Positions 1 to 9,282 of a DNA stretch of 64,000 nt are shown piece after piece. The notes beneath the pieces are model-generated. The model did no database searches. It had not been told where the DNA came from and saw only the letters and a program-made list of their open reading frames with translations. Every line of letters starts with the position of its first letter. Within the stretch, counting starts at the first letter, position 1. The position numbers and the translations under genes were made by a program. The DNA comes from JBGSBR01 sp041730495. GTDB taxonomy: Bacteria > Patescibacteriota > Microgenomatia > UBA1406 > GWC2-37-13. Where the stretch lies: positions 20,490-84,489 of the forward strand of contig JBGSBR010000004.1 of NCBI GenBank assembly GCA_041730495.1. Reading direction: 5' to 3'.

Positions 1-842
1 TTTTATCTGACAATAATGCTCGTGTTGCTACATTTGGTACAGGTTCATATCTCCAAGTCCCGGGCAAGACGGTAGCGGTCAAAACAGGTACCACAGATGA
101 CAAGAAAGATAACTGGGCAGTCGGTTATACCAACGGTATTACACTCGGCGTATGGGTCGGAAACAACGATGGTCAGGTCATGAATCCAGCTATTGCATCA
201 GGTGCGACAGGTGCATCTCCAATCTGGCACAATTTCATGGTAGAACTTCTCAAGAAATATGATGACGGTATCATGGAAAAACCCGATGATGTCGAAGCAG
301 TGACGATTGATGCCTATCTAGGCGGTCTTCCCAAAGATGGCAATCCCACTCGTTCAGAATACTTTATTAAAGGCACTGAACCGACAGATATTTCACCGTA
401 CTATAAAACCTTTGATGGCAAAGAATATATCGTAATCAACGAGACAGATCCAATCTCGACAGATGGCAAGAATCGTTGGCAAGAAGCGATTGATGCCTGG
501 GCAGCGAGTCAGTCTGATGAGCGATTCAAAAACGCTGGTGACAAAGTGAAAGCTGAGTCAGAAAACATCTCACTTTCGATCAAATCACCAGGAAATGAAA
601 CTACAGTCAATACTAATGATGTCGAAGTGAAAGTAAAGATTAGCACTGACTCGACGGTCAAACGCGTGCGTTTCTGGATCAATGATGAAGAGAAAAAAAC
701 CTTGGAAACAGATAGTAAAGATATCACTGAAAAGTTTAATCTCCCAGATGGTAAATATACAATCAAAATCCAAGCCTGGAATGATAAAGATAAAAGCAGT
801 GATTCTTCAATCAAGATCGGTGTGAACCAACCCTGGAACTAA
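1..842 (+). CDS. Penicillin-binding protein 1A-like, C-terminal part (partial)
   Basis: The reading frame is open from base 3 to the stop at 840-842, so the N-terminal glycosyltransferase and most of the transpeptidase domain lie before the window. The transpeptidase KTG box is visible as KTGTT at 81-95, followed by the 'NWAVGYT' and 'GVWVGNNDG' stretches typical of class A PBPs. The protein would cross-link peptidoglycan outside the membrane. After the catalytic domain comes a linker and, in the last ~90 residues, an Ig-like beta-sandwich (about bases 565-830) resembling bacterial Ig domains of wall enzymes. No terminator is evident before the convergent gene, which ends directly at 843. Confidence 0.88.
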   Translation, partial: LSDNNARVATFGTGSYLQVPGKTVAVKTGTTDDKKDNWAVGYTNGITLGVWVGNNDGQVMNPAIASGATGASPIWHNFMVELLKKYDDGIMEKPDDVEAVTIDAYLGGLPKDGNPTRSEYFIKGTEPTDISPYYKTFDGKEYIVINETDPISTDGKNRWQEAIDAWAASQSDERFKNAGDKVKAESENISLSIKSPGNETTVNTNDVEVKVKISTDSTVKRVRFWINDEEKKTLETDSKDITEKFNLPDGKYTIKIQAWNDKDKSSDSSIKIGVNQPWN

Positions 843-1181
843 TTACTTTTCTGGAGGTTCTTTGAAGAGAAAATCTACGACTATTTTGGCCAGACCGAGT
901 ACTTCGACGAAGCTACCTGCGATAATAATTCTGACTAGCCACTCATCCATAAATGACAACCAGCCGAGTCCAACTGCGATTAAAAACAAAGCTGTAAAAA
1001 CAACTATAAAAACTACTAAGTAAAGTAGATTACGTGACCATTCTTTACGAAACGATAAGAAATCGGTTTTTTCTCGAAGTCTCAGCTCTTGCAGCTGCAG
1101 CTCCCATTTTGCCCGTTCATCACGGCTCTCTTCGATGATCGTTTCTTCGATAGCCGGCAGGTTAGCTTTTTGATCTACCAT
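843..1181 (-). CDS. Small coiled-coil membrane protein
   Basis: This is a 112-residue protein I do not recognise. Residues ~15-50 are highly charged and probably a coiled coil. Two hydrophobic segments follow (about 50-73 and 82-105), then a short charged tail. It starts one base after the stop of the ImmA/IrrE-like peptidase gene at 1183, so the two are almost certainly co-transcribed and translationally coupled. That suggests it could be a membrane partner or target of the peptidase, but the sequence gives no direct support for a function. Confidence 0.7.
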   Translation of the reverse strand: MVDQKANLPAIEETIIEESRDERAKWELQLQELRLREKTDFLSFRKEWSRNLLYLVVFIVVFTALFLIAVGLGWLSFMDEWLVRIIIAGSFVEVLGLAKIVVDFLFKEPPEK

Positions 1182-1182
1182 A

Positions 1183-1788
1183 TTAAAACAACTTTTTTTC
1201 TAACTCATATTCTTGCCAGACTTCAGGATGTTCTTTTTTGAAAGTCTTGAGTCGGATGCGTAATGCTTCATCACTGACACCAAACATTTTGACGAGTGCT
1301 TTGATGATCTCTTCTCCCCCAGTCATCAGTTTTGTATAACTCAGTACTGTGGTAATGTCTTTATCTGGCATGAGTAAATAAGCCGCAAAATAATTTGCTT
1401 CTGCTTCTTGTGTGTCTCGTGGAGTGAGTATATCATGTCTCATAAAGACTGAGCGTTCATATTTATGGAGATCATGATGCAAGAGTTTGTGACCGATCTC
1501 ATGTGCCATCGTGAAGCGTTTACGCGTCATTGGTTGAGTTTCGTTATTCAGTAAAATTGACTCTGTTTTTAGATCATAATACCCAAGTACATCTTGCCAG
1601 TTGGTGACTTCGTCTTTGGATTTCGGATCACGTTTTATGACTGCGGTTTTCAGTTCATTCGTGGTGCAGGTCTTCCAGCTGATACCGAGTAAATCAGCCA
1701 GTTGAAAGACATGAACTGGGATAGTGAGTGCATATTTCTCGATCAGTTCTTCTGCAGTCGATTTCAGTTTCTCTAGATTCGTATTCAT
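1183..1788 (-). CDS. ImmA/IrrE family metallo-endopeptidase
   Basis: A 201-residue protein with the zinc-binding HEIGH motif at residues 96-100 and a downstream Glu-containing helix (DTQEAEANYFAAYLLMP) that should give the third ligand. This matches the ImmA/IrrE (DUF955) family, whose members cleave DNA-binding repressors in phages, integrative elements and stress responses. No helix-turn-helix repressor lies next to it; the partner instead is the small membrane protein one base downstream. A TACAAT box lies 8 bases before the ATG (1797-1802 on the minus strand) and no Shine-Dalgarno is visible. The substrate is unknown. Confidence 0.85.
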   Translation of the reverse strand: MNTNLEKLKSTAEELIEKYALTIPVHVFQLADLLGISWKTCTTNELKTAVIKRDPKSKDEVTNWQDVLGYYDLKTESILLNNETQPMTRKRFTMAHEIGHKLLHHDLHKYERSVFMRHDILTPRDTQEAEANYFAAYLLMPDKDITTVLSYTKLMTGGEEIIKALVKMFGVSDEALRIRLKTFKKEHPEVWQEYELEKKLF

Positions 1789-1810
1789 ACGTATCTATTG
1801 TAGCATATTG

Positions 1811-2725
1811 TTATTTAGACAGCCATGAAGCCATTATGTCACCTAAATCTTCTTGAAAACCATCGAATCCATGATTTGCTTCTGGGATAATCTGATACTC
1901 GAAGTTAGGTTTTTTACCGATATATGTTTGCAAAATCTTGACACACCCATCCACATTTCCGTAACAGTATTCATCGTGTTCACCATAGATTACCAAGGTT
2001 GGTTTAACGATTGATTCAACTTCACGAAATAGTTTTTTTGTGCCAAGTCTTTGATCTTGAATGACTTCGTAGTATGGGAAAATATTGTAATCACCATCGG
2101 GGTTCAATGTATCGTAGAGTGCTTGATAAGTGTATGGTTGTGGATACAAAGATTTTGGGACAGTTTTCATTCCATTGCCTTTTTCGATCTCTGTTTTACT
2201 GCGTTTGATCGCTTTCCAGAAGTTGTCTTCTCCCATCGCATCACAGTTCAGACCAGTATCATCGCCACCGGCAAGTAAGATGTATTTCTCTACTTTATTG
2301 TCTTGTTTGTAGTAGTTATAGATTGCAATTTTGTTGGCTCCAGTGGAGTGCCCGATTAGATAAAAATGTTTATAGCCCTTGGTTTCCAGGAAATTAATCG
2401 CACCTTCTATATCTAGCTCACATTCTTTGATGAGTTCGATATAGCTACCATACGTCACACGTTCTCCAGTATTTGTTTCAGAGTTAATACGTTTCAGGGA
2501 TTTTGTATACAATGCTCCCCTATTATTGAATGCAAAAAAACTGATATTTTGATCAGTCATACTTTTGCCTAGAGCATTGGTCATGCTGCTATAAAAGACT
2601 GAAGAGCTGCCATTGCCATGTAAAAAAAGAGCCACTGCATCAGTGGGTTTCTCTGGTTCATAGAGCAATCCAGGAAGTTTAAGATTGTCGATGCTATGGA
2701 AATGTTGAAGACTTAGTTTTGCCAT
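1811..2725 (-). CDS. Alpha/beta hydrolase
   Basis: About 304 residues with an alpha/beta-hydrolase layout: an early HGNGSSS oxyanion loop, the nucleophile elbow GHSTG near residue 130, an acidic residue in 'YGEHDEYC' and a late catalytic His in 'EANHGF'. The start at 2725 (MAKLSLQ) is preferred because it leaves 4 bases after the upstream stop and has a weak GGAA ahead of it; an in-frame ATG at 2740 would overlap the upstream gene. No signal peptide is present, so it is cytoplasmic. The substrate (ester, amide or lipid) cannot be told from the sequence. Confidence 0.85.
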   Translation of the reverse strand: MAKLSLQHFHSIDNLKLPGLLYEPEKPTDAVALFLHGNGSSSVFYSSMTNALGKSMTDQNISFFAFNNRGALYTKSLKRINSETNTGERVTYGSYIELIKECELDIEGAINFLETKGYKHFYLIGHSTGANKIAIYNYYKQDNKVEKYILLAGGDDTGLNCDAMGEDNFWKAIKRSKTEIEKGNGMKTVPKSLYPQPYTYQALYDTLNPDGDYNIFPYYEVIQDQRLGTKKLFREVESIVKPTLVIYGEHDEYCYGNVDGCVKILQTYIGKKPNFEYQIIPEANHGFDGFQEDLGDIMASWLSK

Positions 2726-2729
2726 AGTG

Positions 2730-4148
2730 TTATTCCACATTCATGAAATACAGATTCGCATCTACACCGAGTGTTCCGATGATAATGCCATGCTTTTCTG
2801 TCCAATAATGGATGAGATATGGCTTTTCAGTCGGACTTTCTGGAAATGTATAGATCAGCTCCCAGGTACCACTGCCAGGTGTTTGTGAGAGAGCATACCG
2901 ATAAACACCATTATTATCCCCAATCGTGTAAAGATACTTATTATCAGTAGTTAGGCCATTATATTTGTAATAATTTGCTTCTGGTCCTTGATGATATTTA
3001 TACCCAACGGTAAAACCAGTGAATGGTATAAAAGCCATCGTATTATCATTCATCAGCTTTACTACATTTGAGCCACGATAATCGACATAGTAGCCAGTTT
3101 CTTCGTTGATCGTGACTGGTGCAATATTCGTATGTGGTGCAGCCAGCGGATCAATATTGAGTCCACTCCATTGTGTGCCGAGTGTAGCACTGCGTTCATT
3201 GCTATAAAATATTTTGTTGGCTAGCTGTGAGTCTGGATTATTGTATTGTGTGATTGAGTACAGTTGATATTTATCTGTGTTTTGCGGGTCTTTTAAAGCA
3301 AATAATTGTTTTGATCGAATATAAGTAGTGTTTGGAAAGGTATATAGTCGTTCCCAACTTTTACCAGCGTTGGTGCTTCCCCAAATCTCAGGTTTGGCGG
3401 TGTTTCCACTTGGAGTACTGCCTCCTAGATAATAGCGATTGCCGATCTGTGTACTGCCAAAGAAATGAACGATATTTGGAAATACTTCTGTGTCTGCTTC
3501 ACAATCACCTGTATTTGGCCCTGTGCTACAACGCACCTTAAGTAAGTGATTCGCATCAGTATTTTTATCAAGCCAGTAGATATTGCCGCCGTTCCAACCA
3601 TCAGTAAAACCAGGATCAGTTCCTGGTACGATAAGTCTGGATTTGGTTTCATCCGTCCAATCCAATGCATGGATGCCATTATCATCTAAGTAATCTTGAT
3701 AGGCAGGAATAATGCCAGAGTTGTCAACGATGGCTACAGTGCCAAGAGGAAGTTTTTGTCCCAGGGGTTGATCAACATCAATTTTCGTAACAGTGGCTAC
3801 TGCATCACCTGCTGGTAGATTACTGGCAAGTCCGAGATAGATAGCATTGTTGTCTGTCGCGATTGCCCATGGACCAAACCACTGACCAATCTGTGTTTCA
3901 GTTACTACGTCAGTTGTTTGGCTGAGAAACCAATGTTTCAAAGTTTCAATGCCGCTTTTCGAGATGAGTGTCAGACTTTGAGGTGTTGAGAAGGAATTAG
4001 AATTTTTCGATTTTATGAGAGATGCGAGAGTTTTCGCACTTGCATCGGGAAGATTAGAAAAGATTATGGCTGAAAAAAATAAAGCACTAATTAAACCTAA
4101 ATAAAATTTCATTGATATGTTGTTATTATTTTTCTTTTTTGTTTTCAT
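2730..4148 (-). CDS. Secreted beta-propeller-like protein
   Basis: A 472-residue protein with a Lys/Asn-rich N-terminus, a hydrophobic segment (about residues 13-32) and an Ala-X-Ala-like site (DASAKT), fitting a signal peptide or anchor. The body has repeated beta-strand patterns, including an Asp-box-like 'STNAGKSWERLYTF' and Trp/Gly/Tyr-rich blades, which resemble BNR/sialidase-type propellers. No catalytic residues of a known glycosidase can be assigned. It lies just upstream of the hydrolase gene and is probably co-transcribed. I do not recognise a specific family; an extracellular binding role is inference. Confidence 0.72.
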   Translation of the reverse strand: MKTKKKNNNNISMKFYLGLISALFFSAIIFSNLPDASAKTLASLIKSKNSNSFSTPQSLTLISKSGIETLKHWFLSQTTDVVTETQIGQWFGPWAIATDNNAIYLGLASNLPAGDAVATVTKIDVDQPLGQKLPLGTVAIVDNSGIIPAYQDYLDDNGIHALDWTDETKSRLIVPGTDPGFTDGWNGGNIYWLDKNTDANHLLKVRCSTGPNTGDCEADTEVFPNIVHFFGSTQIGNRYYLGGSTPSGNTAKPEIWGSTNAGKSWERLYTFPNTTYIRSKQLFALKDPQNTDKYQLYSITQYNNPDSQLANKIFYSNERSATLGTQWSGLNIDPLAAPHTNIAPVTINEETGYYVDYRGSNVVKLMNDNTMAFIPFTGFTVGYKYHQGPEANYYKYNGLTTDNKYLYTIGDNNGVYRYALSQTPGSGTWELIYTFPESPTEKPYLIHYWTEKHGIIIGTLGVDANLYFMNVE

Positions 4149-4169
4149 AAAAAAAATTATATAAAGTAT

Positions 4170-4808
4170 TTAATCTTTATTAACTATATCTAAAAATTCT
4201 TGAAAATGCTTCACTGTATAATCTGGTTTTAAGTGAGAAAAATGATTATCTGCAAAGAAAGTTTCATTTGCTACAGGATGATACCAGACACTCGTAATCC
4301 CAGCTTGTTGTGCAGCAATGATGTCAACATCAGAGTCACCGATCATGATACTGGTTTTTTTATTTCCACTTAGACGTTTGATTGCTTCAAGTACAGGTTC
4401 TGGATCAGGTTTATTAGTTTCTGTATCTTCCCAAGCCATCACGACATCGAAATAATCTAAAATCTTTTGGGACTCTAAAATAGAAAGTGCAGTTTCACGT
4501 GTGGACGAAGTGACGACACCAATTGATTTACCAGCGGCTTTTAGTTGTTTAAGAGTTTCGGGTACGTATTCATGAAGTTCAAGTAGATCATGATGTGTGC
4601 GATATCGTGTATATACTTTTGTGGAAAATTCTCTGGGATCATCGACCTCTGTGTCTGCTTCGTGATCGAAGTGATACAAAGCATGCACAATTTCTGCTTC
4701 AGTTTTGGTGATCTTATATTCAGCGTATGTCTCCGTGAAGCTAGTTACCCATGCAGGAAGTGAGTGGACAAGGCAGCCATCGAGGTCAAAAAGGATAGTT
4801 TGATACAT
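4170..4808 (-). CDS. HAD-family phosphatase, phosphoglycolate phosphatase-like
   Basis: A 212-residue HAD hydrolase. Motif I is DLDGC with the nucleophile Asp8 and acid/base Asp10, motif II is the Thr/Ser of 'GVVTSST', and motif III/IV is 'KPDPEPVLEAI...MIGDSDVDIIAAQQAG'. The helical cap (about residues 15-85) fits subclass I enzymes such as phosphoglycolate phosphatase or PpaX. The substrate is not determinable. It lies downstream of pheT on the same strand and upstream of the propeller-like gene. Confidence 0.87.
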   Translation of the reverse strand: MYQTILFDLDGCLVHSLPAWVTSFTETYAEYKITKTEAEIVHALYHFDHEADTEVDDPREFSTKVYTRYRTHHDLLELHEYVPETLKQLKAAGKSIGVVTSSTRETALSILESQKILDYFDVVMAWEDTETNKPDPEPVLEAIKRLSGNKKTSIMIGDSDVDIIAAQQAGITSVWYHPVANETFFADNHFSHLKPDYTVKHFQEFLDIVNKD

Positions 4809-4861
4809 AGTTCGAGTTCAATATTCTAGAACTTTTCAGTATAAAATGCAAATAGTTAGCC

Positions 4862-6850
4862 TTAAAGCAGTTTTTCAAGTTCTTCTTTTGCTTCTTTCTC
4901 GGTGATATTTCGTTCAGATGAGCTGAAGTAAAAACGGAGTGTCAAACTATCTTCATATTGCGAGATCATTTCAATATTTTCGAGTAGCTTACTTTTTTTC
5001 ATTGCAGCTTCTGTAATCTCGGCATATGTGCGCTCACCTGGCTTAATGGTCGCATCAAGTTTGATGACGGCGAACTGCGCTGGCTGCTGGTATTTCGTTA
5101 CAACTCGTGAGTGCTCAGCTAAGTAATGGAAGTCGAGCTCTACAGCACTCACCTGTCCTTTAAGACCTAATTTTTGCATAAGTGGAAGTGATAAAGAGCC
5201 CATCAAACCAATTTGATTGCCCTTTGCATCAATGATGCCCGCTTGCAGTTGTGGTGAGAAAAGTTTAGAAACATGTTTCTTTTCGAATGTTATATCAGTC
5301 AGATTTAGCTCTTGTAGTAAAGCTTCGATTACACCTTTTAGTTCGAAGAAATCACTGTTCATGGCAATACTTAGTTTGTACTGTTCATCAGGTAACTCTG
5401 TTGTTTTAGGATACACTTTAGAGATCTCGAAGAAGCTAAGTTTCTCTCTTCGACCTTGGTTATCTTGAATATTTTTGATCAACGATGGCAATAGTGATAA
5501 TCGCATATACTCGATCTCAGTCGAGATCGTATTGGCAAGTTTGAGATGTTTTTCTTTCGACCAACCGAGACTATCGATCAGATCTGCTGAGATCATAGAG
5601 TAGTTCATTACTTCATGGAGACCAAGATGTTTCAAGAACGTTTTCGCTTTGTTTTGCATGGTGAAAAGCACCTCAACATCATGTGGTTGCTTGATATAAA
5701 CCATAGGGACGATGCTGTTGGGAAGATTGAAATACCCATATACACGAGCGACTTCTTCGATGATATCTTGTTTGATCTCGATATCAGCTGCACGGTATGA
5801 AGGTACGGTGATTTTGTATGAATCCGCTTTAGCAGCCACAGTAAATCCGAGATCTTCAAGGATCGTTTTGACATCTTCATGGCTGATCTCAATACCCATC
5901 AGTTTTTGTACGTCTTGCAATGTGACATTGATAGTTTTGATTTCTGTTTTTTGTGGGTAGATATCGATTAGCTCTGAATCAGCAATACCACCAGTCAATG
6001 CATTGATGAGATCTACACCATAGACGAAGGCTGTCTCTACGCGCTCTGGATCGAGATCTTTTTCGAAATATGTCGCGGCGACAGTACGCTGACCTGTGAC
6101 CATTGAGGTATGTCGGATATGTCTTTTGTCATAGTGTTGGGCGAAGAAAACAATCGTTTCGGTATCAGCACTGATGGCACTATTGGCACCACCCATGATG
6201 CCACAAAGATCGATAAGTCTACCATCACCATCTTCGATCACGATATCACCGCCTGGCAAGATTACTTCTTTATTATCAAGTGTGACAAGTTTTTCACCTT
6301 TTTTACTTTCTCTCAGTGTCATTTTCGCGTCTCGGATCTGATCATAATCAAACATGTGGATTGGCTGGCCAAGTGCGAGCATGATGTAATTTGAGATATC
6401 TACGACATTATTGATGCTTTTGATATCACACATCTCAAGTCTTCTTTTGATTACTTCTGGTGCGGGTTTGATCTGAACATCAGAGAAAACCATAGCAGTA
6501 AAGCGTTTATTGAGTTTAGTATCGGTTTTTACATCAAGAGGTTTACGATCATGTGGCTCTGCTTTGAGATTATCGAAGGTATAGGTTTTGAATGGATTGA
6601 GTTTCAAACGTGCTTTGATGCCGAAGCGAGGTAAGATAGCTTGAGCTTCTTGGGCGATACCGAAGACACTTGCCATATCGATACGATTTGAGGTGATTTC
6701 GATATCAAGTGAGTAATCATCATCGGCTTCAAATTTTTCGATACGTTCTACTCCGGGTCCACAAAGTGACAGATACTTCTGTAGCTCATAAGGAGTAGCC
6801 TCTGTGTCGAGGTATTCCAACAGCCATTTATAAGTGATTTTGATATTCAT
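4862..6850 (-). CDS. pheT: Phenylalanine--tRNA ligase beta subunit, short form
   Basis: This subunit pairs with PheS to charge tRNA-Phe. At 662 residues it is much shorter than the usual ~790-800. Right after the first ~40 residues ('LSLCGPGVERIEKFEADDDYSLDIEITSNRIDMASVFGIAQE') the chain goes into the B1 fold, so the EMAP/OB-fold insertion seen near residues 40-150 in most bacterial PheT is missing. B3/4, B5, the catalytic-like core and the C-terminal ferredoxin-like anticodon-binding domain ('PAQFAVIKLDATI...') are present. It follows pheS with a 131-base gap that contains its own promoter-like signal. Confidence 0.95.
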   Translation of the reverse strand: MNIKITYKWLLEYLDTEATPYELQKYLSLCGPGVERIEKFEADDDYSLDIEITSNRIDMASVFGIAQEAQAILPRFGIKARLKLNPFKTYTFDNLKAEPHDRKPLDVKTDTKLNKRFTAMVFSDVQIKPAPEVIKRRLEMCDIKSINNVVDISNYIMLALGQPIHMFDYDQIRDAKMTLRESKKGEKLVTLDNKEVILPGGDIVIEDGDGRLIDLCGIMGGANSAISADTETIVFFAQHYDKRHIRHTSMVTGQRTVAATYFEKDLDPERVETAFVYGVDLINALTGGIADSELIDIYPQKTEIKTINVTLQDVQKLMGIEISHEDVKTILEDLGFTVAAKADSYKITVPSYRAADIEIKQDIIEEVARVYGYFNLPNSIVPMVYIKQPHDVEVLFTMQNKAKTFLKHLGLHEVMNYSMISADLIDSLGWSKEKHLKLANTISTEIEYMRLSLLPSLIKNIQDNQGRREKLSFFEISKVYPKTTELPDEQYKLSIAMNSDFFELKGVIEALLQELNLTDITFEKKHVSKLFSPQLQAGIIDAKGNQIGLMGSLSLPLMQKLGLKGQVSAVELDFHYLAEHSRVVTKYQQPAQFAVIKLDATIKPGERTYAEITEAAMKKSKLLENIEMISQYEDSLTLRFYFSSSERNITEKEAKEELEKLL

Positions 6851-6876
6851 AGTTTGTTTTTTTACTCAAATAAAAT

Positions 6877-6906
6877 TTTATACATTCCTCAAGTTGAGGG
6901 AGTAAA
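6877..6906 (-). promoter_or_regulatory. Putative pheT promoter
   Basis: On the minus strand TTTACT (6901-6906) and TATAAA (6877-6882) are 18 bases apart, 26 bases before the pheT ATG. A short inverted repeat (TGAGG/CCTCA, 6895-6911) overlaps the -35. This gap is the only sizeable break between pheS and pheT. Confidence 0.4.
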
Positions 6907-6981
6907 CCTCATTATTCCACACGTGGTGCCGAGCAACCAGTGAGAAATGTACAAAATTTCATTCCTCGTAAATTAATATTC

Positions 6982-8052
6982 TTAAAATTGTTCCAAAAAT
7001 CTGATATCACCACTGTATAAGACACGGATATCATCGATTTTCAAACCTTGCTTCATCATAAATACACGCTCAACGCCGAAGCCAAACGCCCAGCCTGAGT
7101 ACACATCTGGATCGATGTTGGCGGCTTTCAGCACATTGGGGTGGACCATACCGGTGCCTCCAAGCTCTAGCCAGCCAGATTTACATAGTTTACATTTTTT
7201 ATTGTCTACGAGACCAGTACCACCACAGACATCACAGGTGATGTCGACCTCAAACGAGGGCTCGGTAAACTGGAAATGAAATGGTCGGAGTCGTGTTTCA
7301 CGCTCTTCGCCGAAAAATTGCTTAGCGAAGTAATCAATAGTTCCCTTAAGATGCGTAATATTGATACCTTTATCGACACAAAGTCCTTCAAACTGATGAA
7401 ACATCGGTACATGTGAGGCATCCCAGTTTGGTCGATATGTTTTACCGATATTGATCATCCTGATAGGTGGCTCGCCCAGACGCATCATCTCTCTGTTTTG
7501 ACCAGATGAGGTATGCGGGGTGAGGACCATCTTCCCATACTCTTTGTGTGGGTCATGTTCGATGAAGAATGTCTCAAAATCATCACGAGCAGGGTGCTCA
7601 GGTGGCATGTTGAGTGTCTCAAAGGCAAAATGTTCCCACTCTACCTCAGGATATGACATGCGGATGAAGCCAATTTTCTCGAAAATACGGCTAATCTCGT
7701 TGATTGCATGAGTGACGATATGGAGACTTCCTGTTGGATGCTTGGTACCTGGGAGTGTGACATCTATCGTTTGTGAAGCTTCTGTTTGTGACATCAGCTC
7801 GGTTTTTTTCGCTGCAAGATCGGCTGTTATCTGCACTTTGAGTTGATTTATCTGGCTTCCGAGCTCTTTTCGAGCTTCTGGAGCTGCATCTTTCATGGTT
7901 TGCAGTAATGCATTGATGTGACCGTTTCGTCCTAGATATGAGGTTTCAAGTTGTTGGAGAGATTCAAGAGTGGTAGTAGCTTTAAGCTCAGTAGTAAATT
8001 GGTGCTGTAGGTTTGTATGATTGGTCATCGGATCGATTCGTAACTCGTGCAC
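6982..8052 (-). CDS. pheS: Phenylalanine--tRNA ligase alpha subunit
   Basis: Class II synthetase subunit of 356 residues that carries the active site for Phe-tRNA formation. It has the N-terminal coiled-coil region, motif 2 ('GKTYRPNWDASHVPMFHQFEG'), and motif 3 ('GFGVERVFMM'). Before motif 3 is a zinc-ribbon-like CDVC...CKLC insertion leading into 'GWLELGGTGMVHPNVL', a variant known in part of the family. The GTG at 8050-8052 lies 8 bases after a TACAAT box (8061-8066), while an in-frame ATG at 8028 would give 348 residues; either may be the true start. Confidence 0.95.
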   Translation of the reverse strand: MHELRIDPMTNHTNLQHQFTTELKATTTLESLQQLETSYLGRNGHINALLQTMKDAAPEARKELGSQINQLKVQITADLAAKKTELMSQTEASQTIDVTLPGTKHPTGSLHIVTHAINEISRIFEKIGFIRMSYPEVEWEHFAFETLNMPPEHPARDDFETFFIEHDPHKEYGKMVLTPHTSSGQNREMMRLGEPPIRMINIGKTYRPNWDASHVPMFHQFEGLCVDKGINITHLKGTIDYFAKQFFGEERETRLRPFHFQFTEPSFEVDITCDVCGGTGLVDNKKCKLCKSGWLELGGTGMVHPNVLKAANIDPDVYSGWAFGFGVERVFMMKQGLKIDDIRVLYSGDIRFLEQF

Positions 8053-8092
8053 ATTGCTTGATTGTACCTCTCAAAAGAGATAAATACAATGA

Positions 8093-8440
8093 TTATGCTT
8101 TGATGTGCTTGATAAATGCATCGAAGGCTTGAGGAACATCAAGTGCCATTCGTGCCATTACCTTACGATCGAGACCAATATTCTTTTTCTTAAGAAGATT
8201 GATGAAGGTGCTATATGTTAAATCGTTTTGTCGTACAGCTGCGTTTAAGCGGACAATCCAAAGGGATCTCATGTCTCTTTTGCGATGTTTGCGACCAGCG
8301 AATGCGTATTCACCAGCATGCAAAACAGCTTCTTTAGCTTTTTTGATTTGTTTTCCACGAGATTGCCAGTATCCTTTTGCGAGGTTTAAGATTTTCTTAT
8401 GTTTACGATTTGTTGTTACTCCACCTTTAACGCGTGTCAT
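8093..8440 (-). CDS. rplT: Large ribosomal subunit protein bL20
   Basis: A 115-residue protein with the L20 pattern: N-terminal 'TRVKGGVTTNRKHKKILNLAKGYWQSRGKQIKKAKEAV', then 'YAFAGRKHRKRDMRSLWIVRLNAAVR'. It binds 23S rRNA early in 50S assembly. Length is normal. Its place after rpmI and infC is the standard gene order, and in other bacteria L20 represses this operon; no equivalent leader structure is evident here. Confidence 0.97.
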   Translation of the reverse strand: MTRVKGGVTTNRKHKKILNLAKGYWQSRGKQIKKAKEAVLHAGEYAFAGRKHRKRDMRSLWIVRLNAAVRQNDLTYSTFINLLKKKNIGLDRKVMARMALDVPQAFDAFIKHIKA

Positions 8441-8457
8441 ATTTGTTTATGAATGAT

Positions 8458-8661
8458 TTATGATCGACCTAATAATCTTCTTAATTTTTTTGCCATATCG
8501 CCTTCAACCTCTTTCATCTGTAAGAGACTACGAAGTTGTCGTTTACTTTTACTTGAACGTAAATGTCGGATTTTCTGTGATCTATGTAATAACTTTCCAG
8601 ATCCAGTGACCTTGAAACGTTTTGATGCGCCTTTGTGTGTTCTAATTTTTTGCTGTGCCAT
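8458..8661 (-). CDS. rpmI: Large ribosomal subunit protein bL35
   Basis: A 67-residue ribosomal protein starting MAQQKIRTHKGASKRFKVT, with the usual basic C-terminus. The frame is open upstream to 8712 but the family start is clearly the ATG at 8661. No Shine-Dalgarno lies before it; a TATAAT-like element is about 22 bases upstream on the minus strand. It sits between infC and rplT as in most bacteria. Confidence 0.96.
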   Translation of the reverse strand: MAQQKIRTHKGASKRFKVTGSGKLLHRSQKIRHLRSSKSKRQLRSLLQMKEVEGDMAKKLRRLLGRS

Positions 8662-8742
8662 GTTTATGTCTATTAAAAAAACAATTATATCATTTGTCTC
8701 AAATATTGTCATGCCGAACTTATCTGAGCCTCAAAATCTAGG

Positions 8743-9282
8743 TTACTTCTTTTTTGCGACGACTGCTCGCACGACTCTACCCTCAAAACGAGGTTCTTTA
8801 GAGATGTTGACGTCGCCAAGTTGCTTGATATAGTTATGGATCAACTCCATTGCCATATCTTTTTTGACGATCTCTCGACCTTTCAATGCAAGGTTTAATC
8901 GTACTTGATTACCATCATCGATAAATTCGCGTGTTCGATTGATCATACGTTCGAGATCAGCTGTTGCGATAAACAATGAGATTTTGATATCTTTCACTGT
9001 ACTTTTTTTCGCACCTTTTTTCGCTTCTTTCAGCTTCTTTTCTTGTTCATACATGAACTTCTTGAAGTCAGTAAGTTTAGCTACAGGTGGGACAGCTTTG
9101 GGAGCGATAAGGACGAGGTCAAGACCTTGTTCTTGGGCTTTTGCCAATGCTTCTTCACGAGTAAGTACACCAAACTGTTCTCCATCAGAGCCAAGAACAC
9201 GAAGTGAAGCTTCTTGTATACGGTTATTCACAAAGAAAAACTGTTTAGGTGATCTTTGTTGTGGTCGGTAGTTGTTCCTCAA
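8743..9282 (-). CDS. infC: Translation initiation factor IF-3 (non-ATG start)
   Basis: A 179-residue IF-3 with both halves: N-terminal 'FVNNRIQEASLRVLGSDGEQFGVLTREEALAKAQEQGLDLVLI', a Lys-rich linker, and the C-terminal 'LKGREIVKKDMAMELI' domain. It binds the 30S subunit and polices start-codon choice. There is no ATG or GTG at the 5' end. The possible starts are TTG at 9280-9282 or ATT at 9289-9291, directly after an in-frame TGA (9292-9294). Rare start codons on infC are the known basis of its autoregulation. It follows thrS by 58-67 bases. Confidence 0.95.
   Translation of the reverse strand: MRNNYRPQQRSPKQFFFVNNRIQEASLRVLGSDGEQFGVLTREEALAKAQEQGLDLVLIAPKAVPPVAKLTDFKKFMYEQEKKLKEAKKGAKKSTVKDIKISLFIATADLERMINRTREFIDDGNQVRLNLALKGREIVKKDMAMELIHNYIKQLGDVNISKEPRFEGRVVRAVVAKKK

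Noticed and set aside
6905..6950. T-box-like 'GTGGTGCC' string upstream of pheT
   Set aside because: It is on the plus strand, opposite to pheT, and no stem I, specifier loop or terminator accompanies it.
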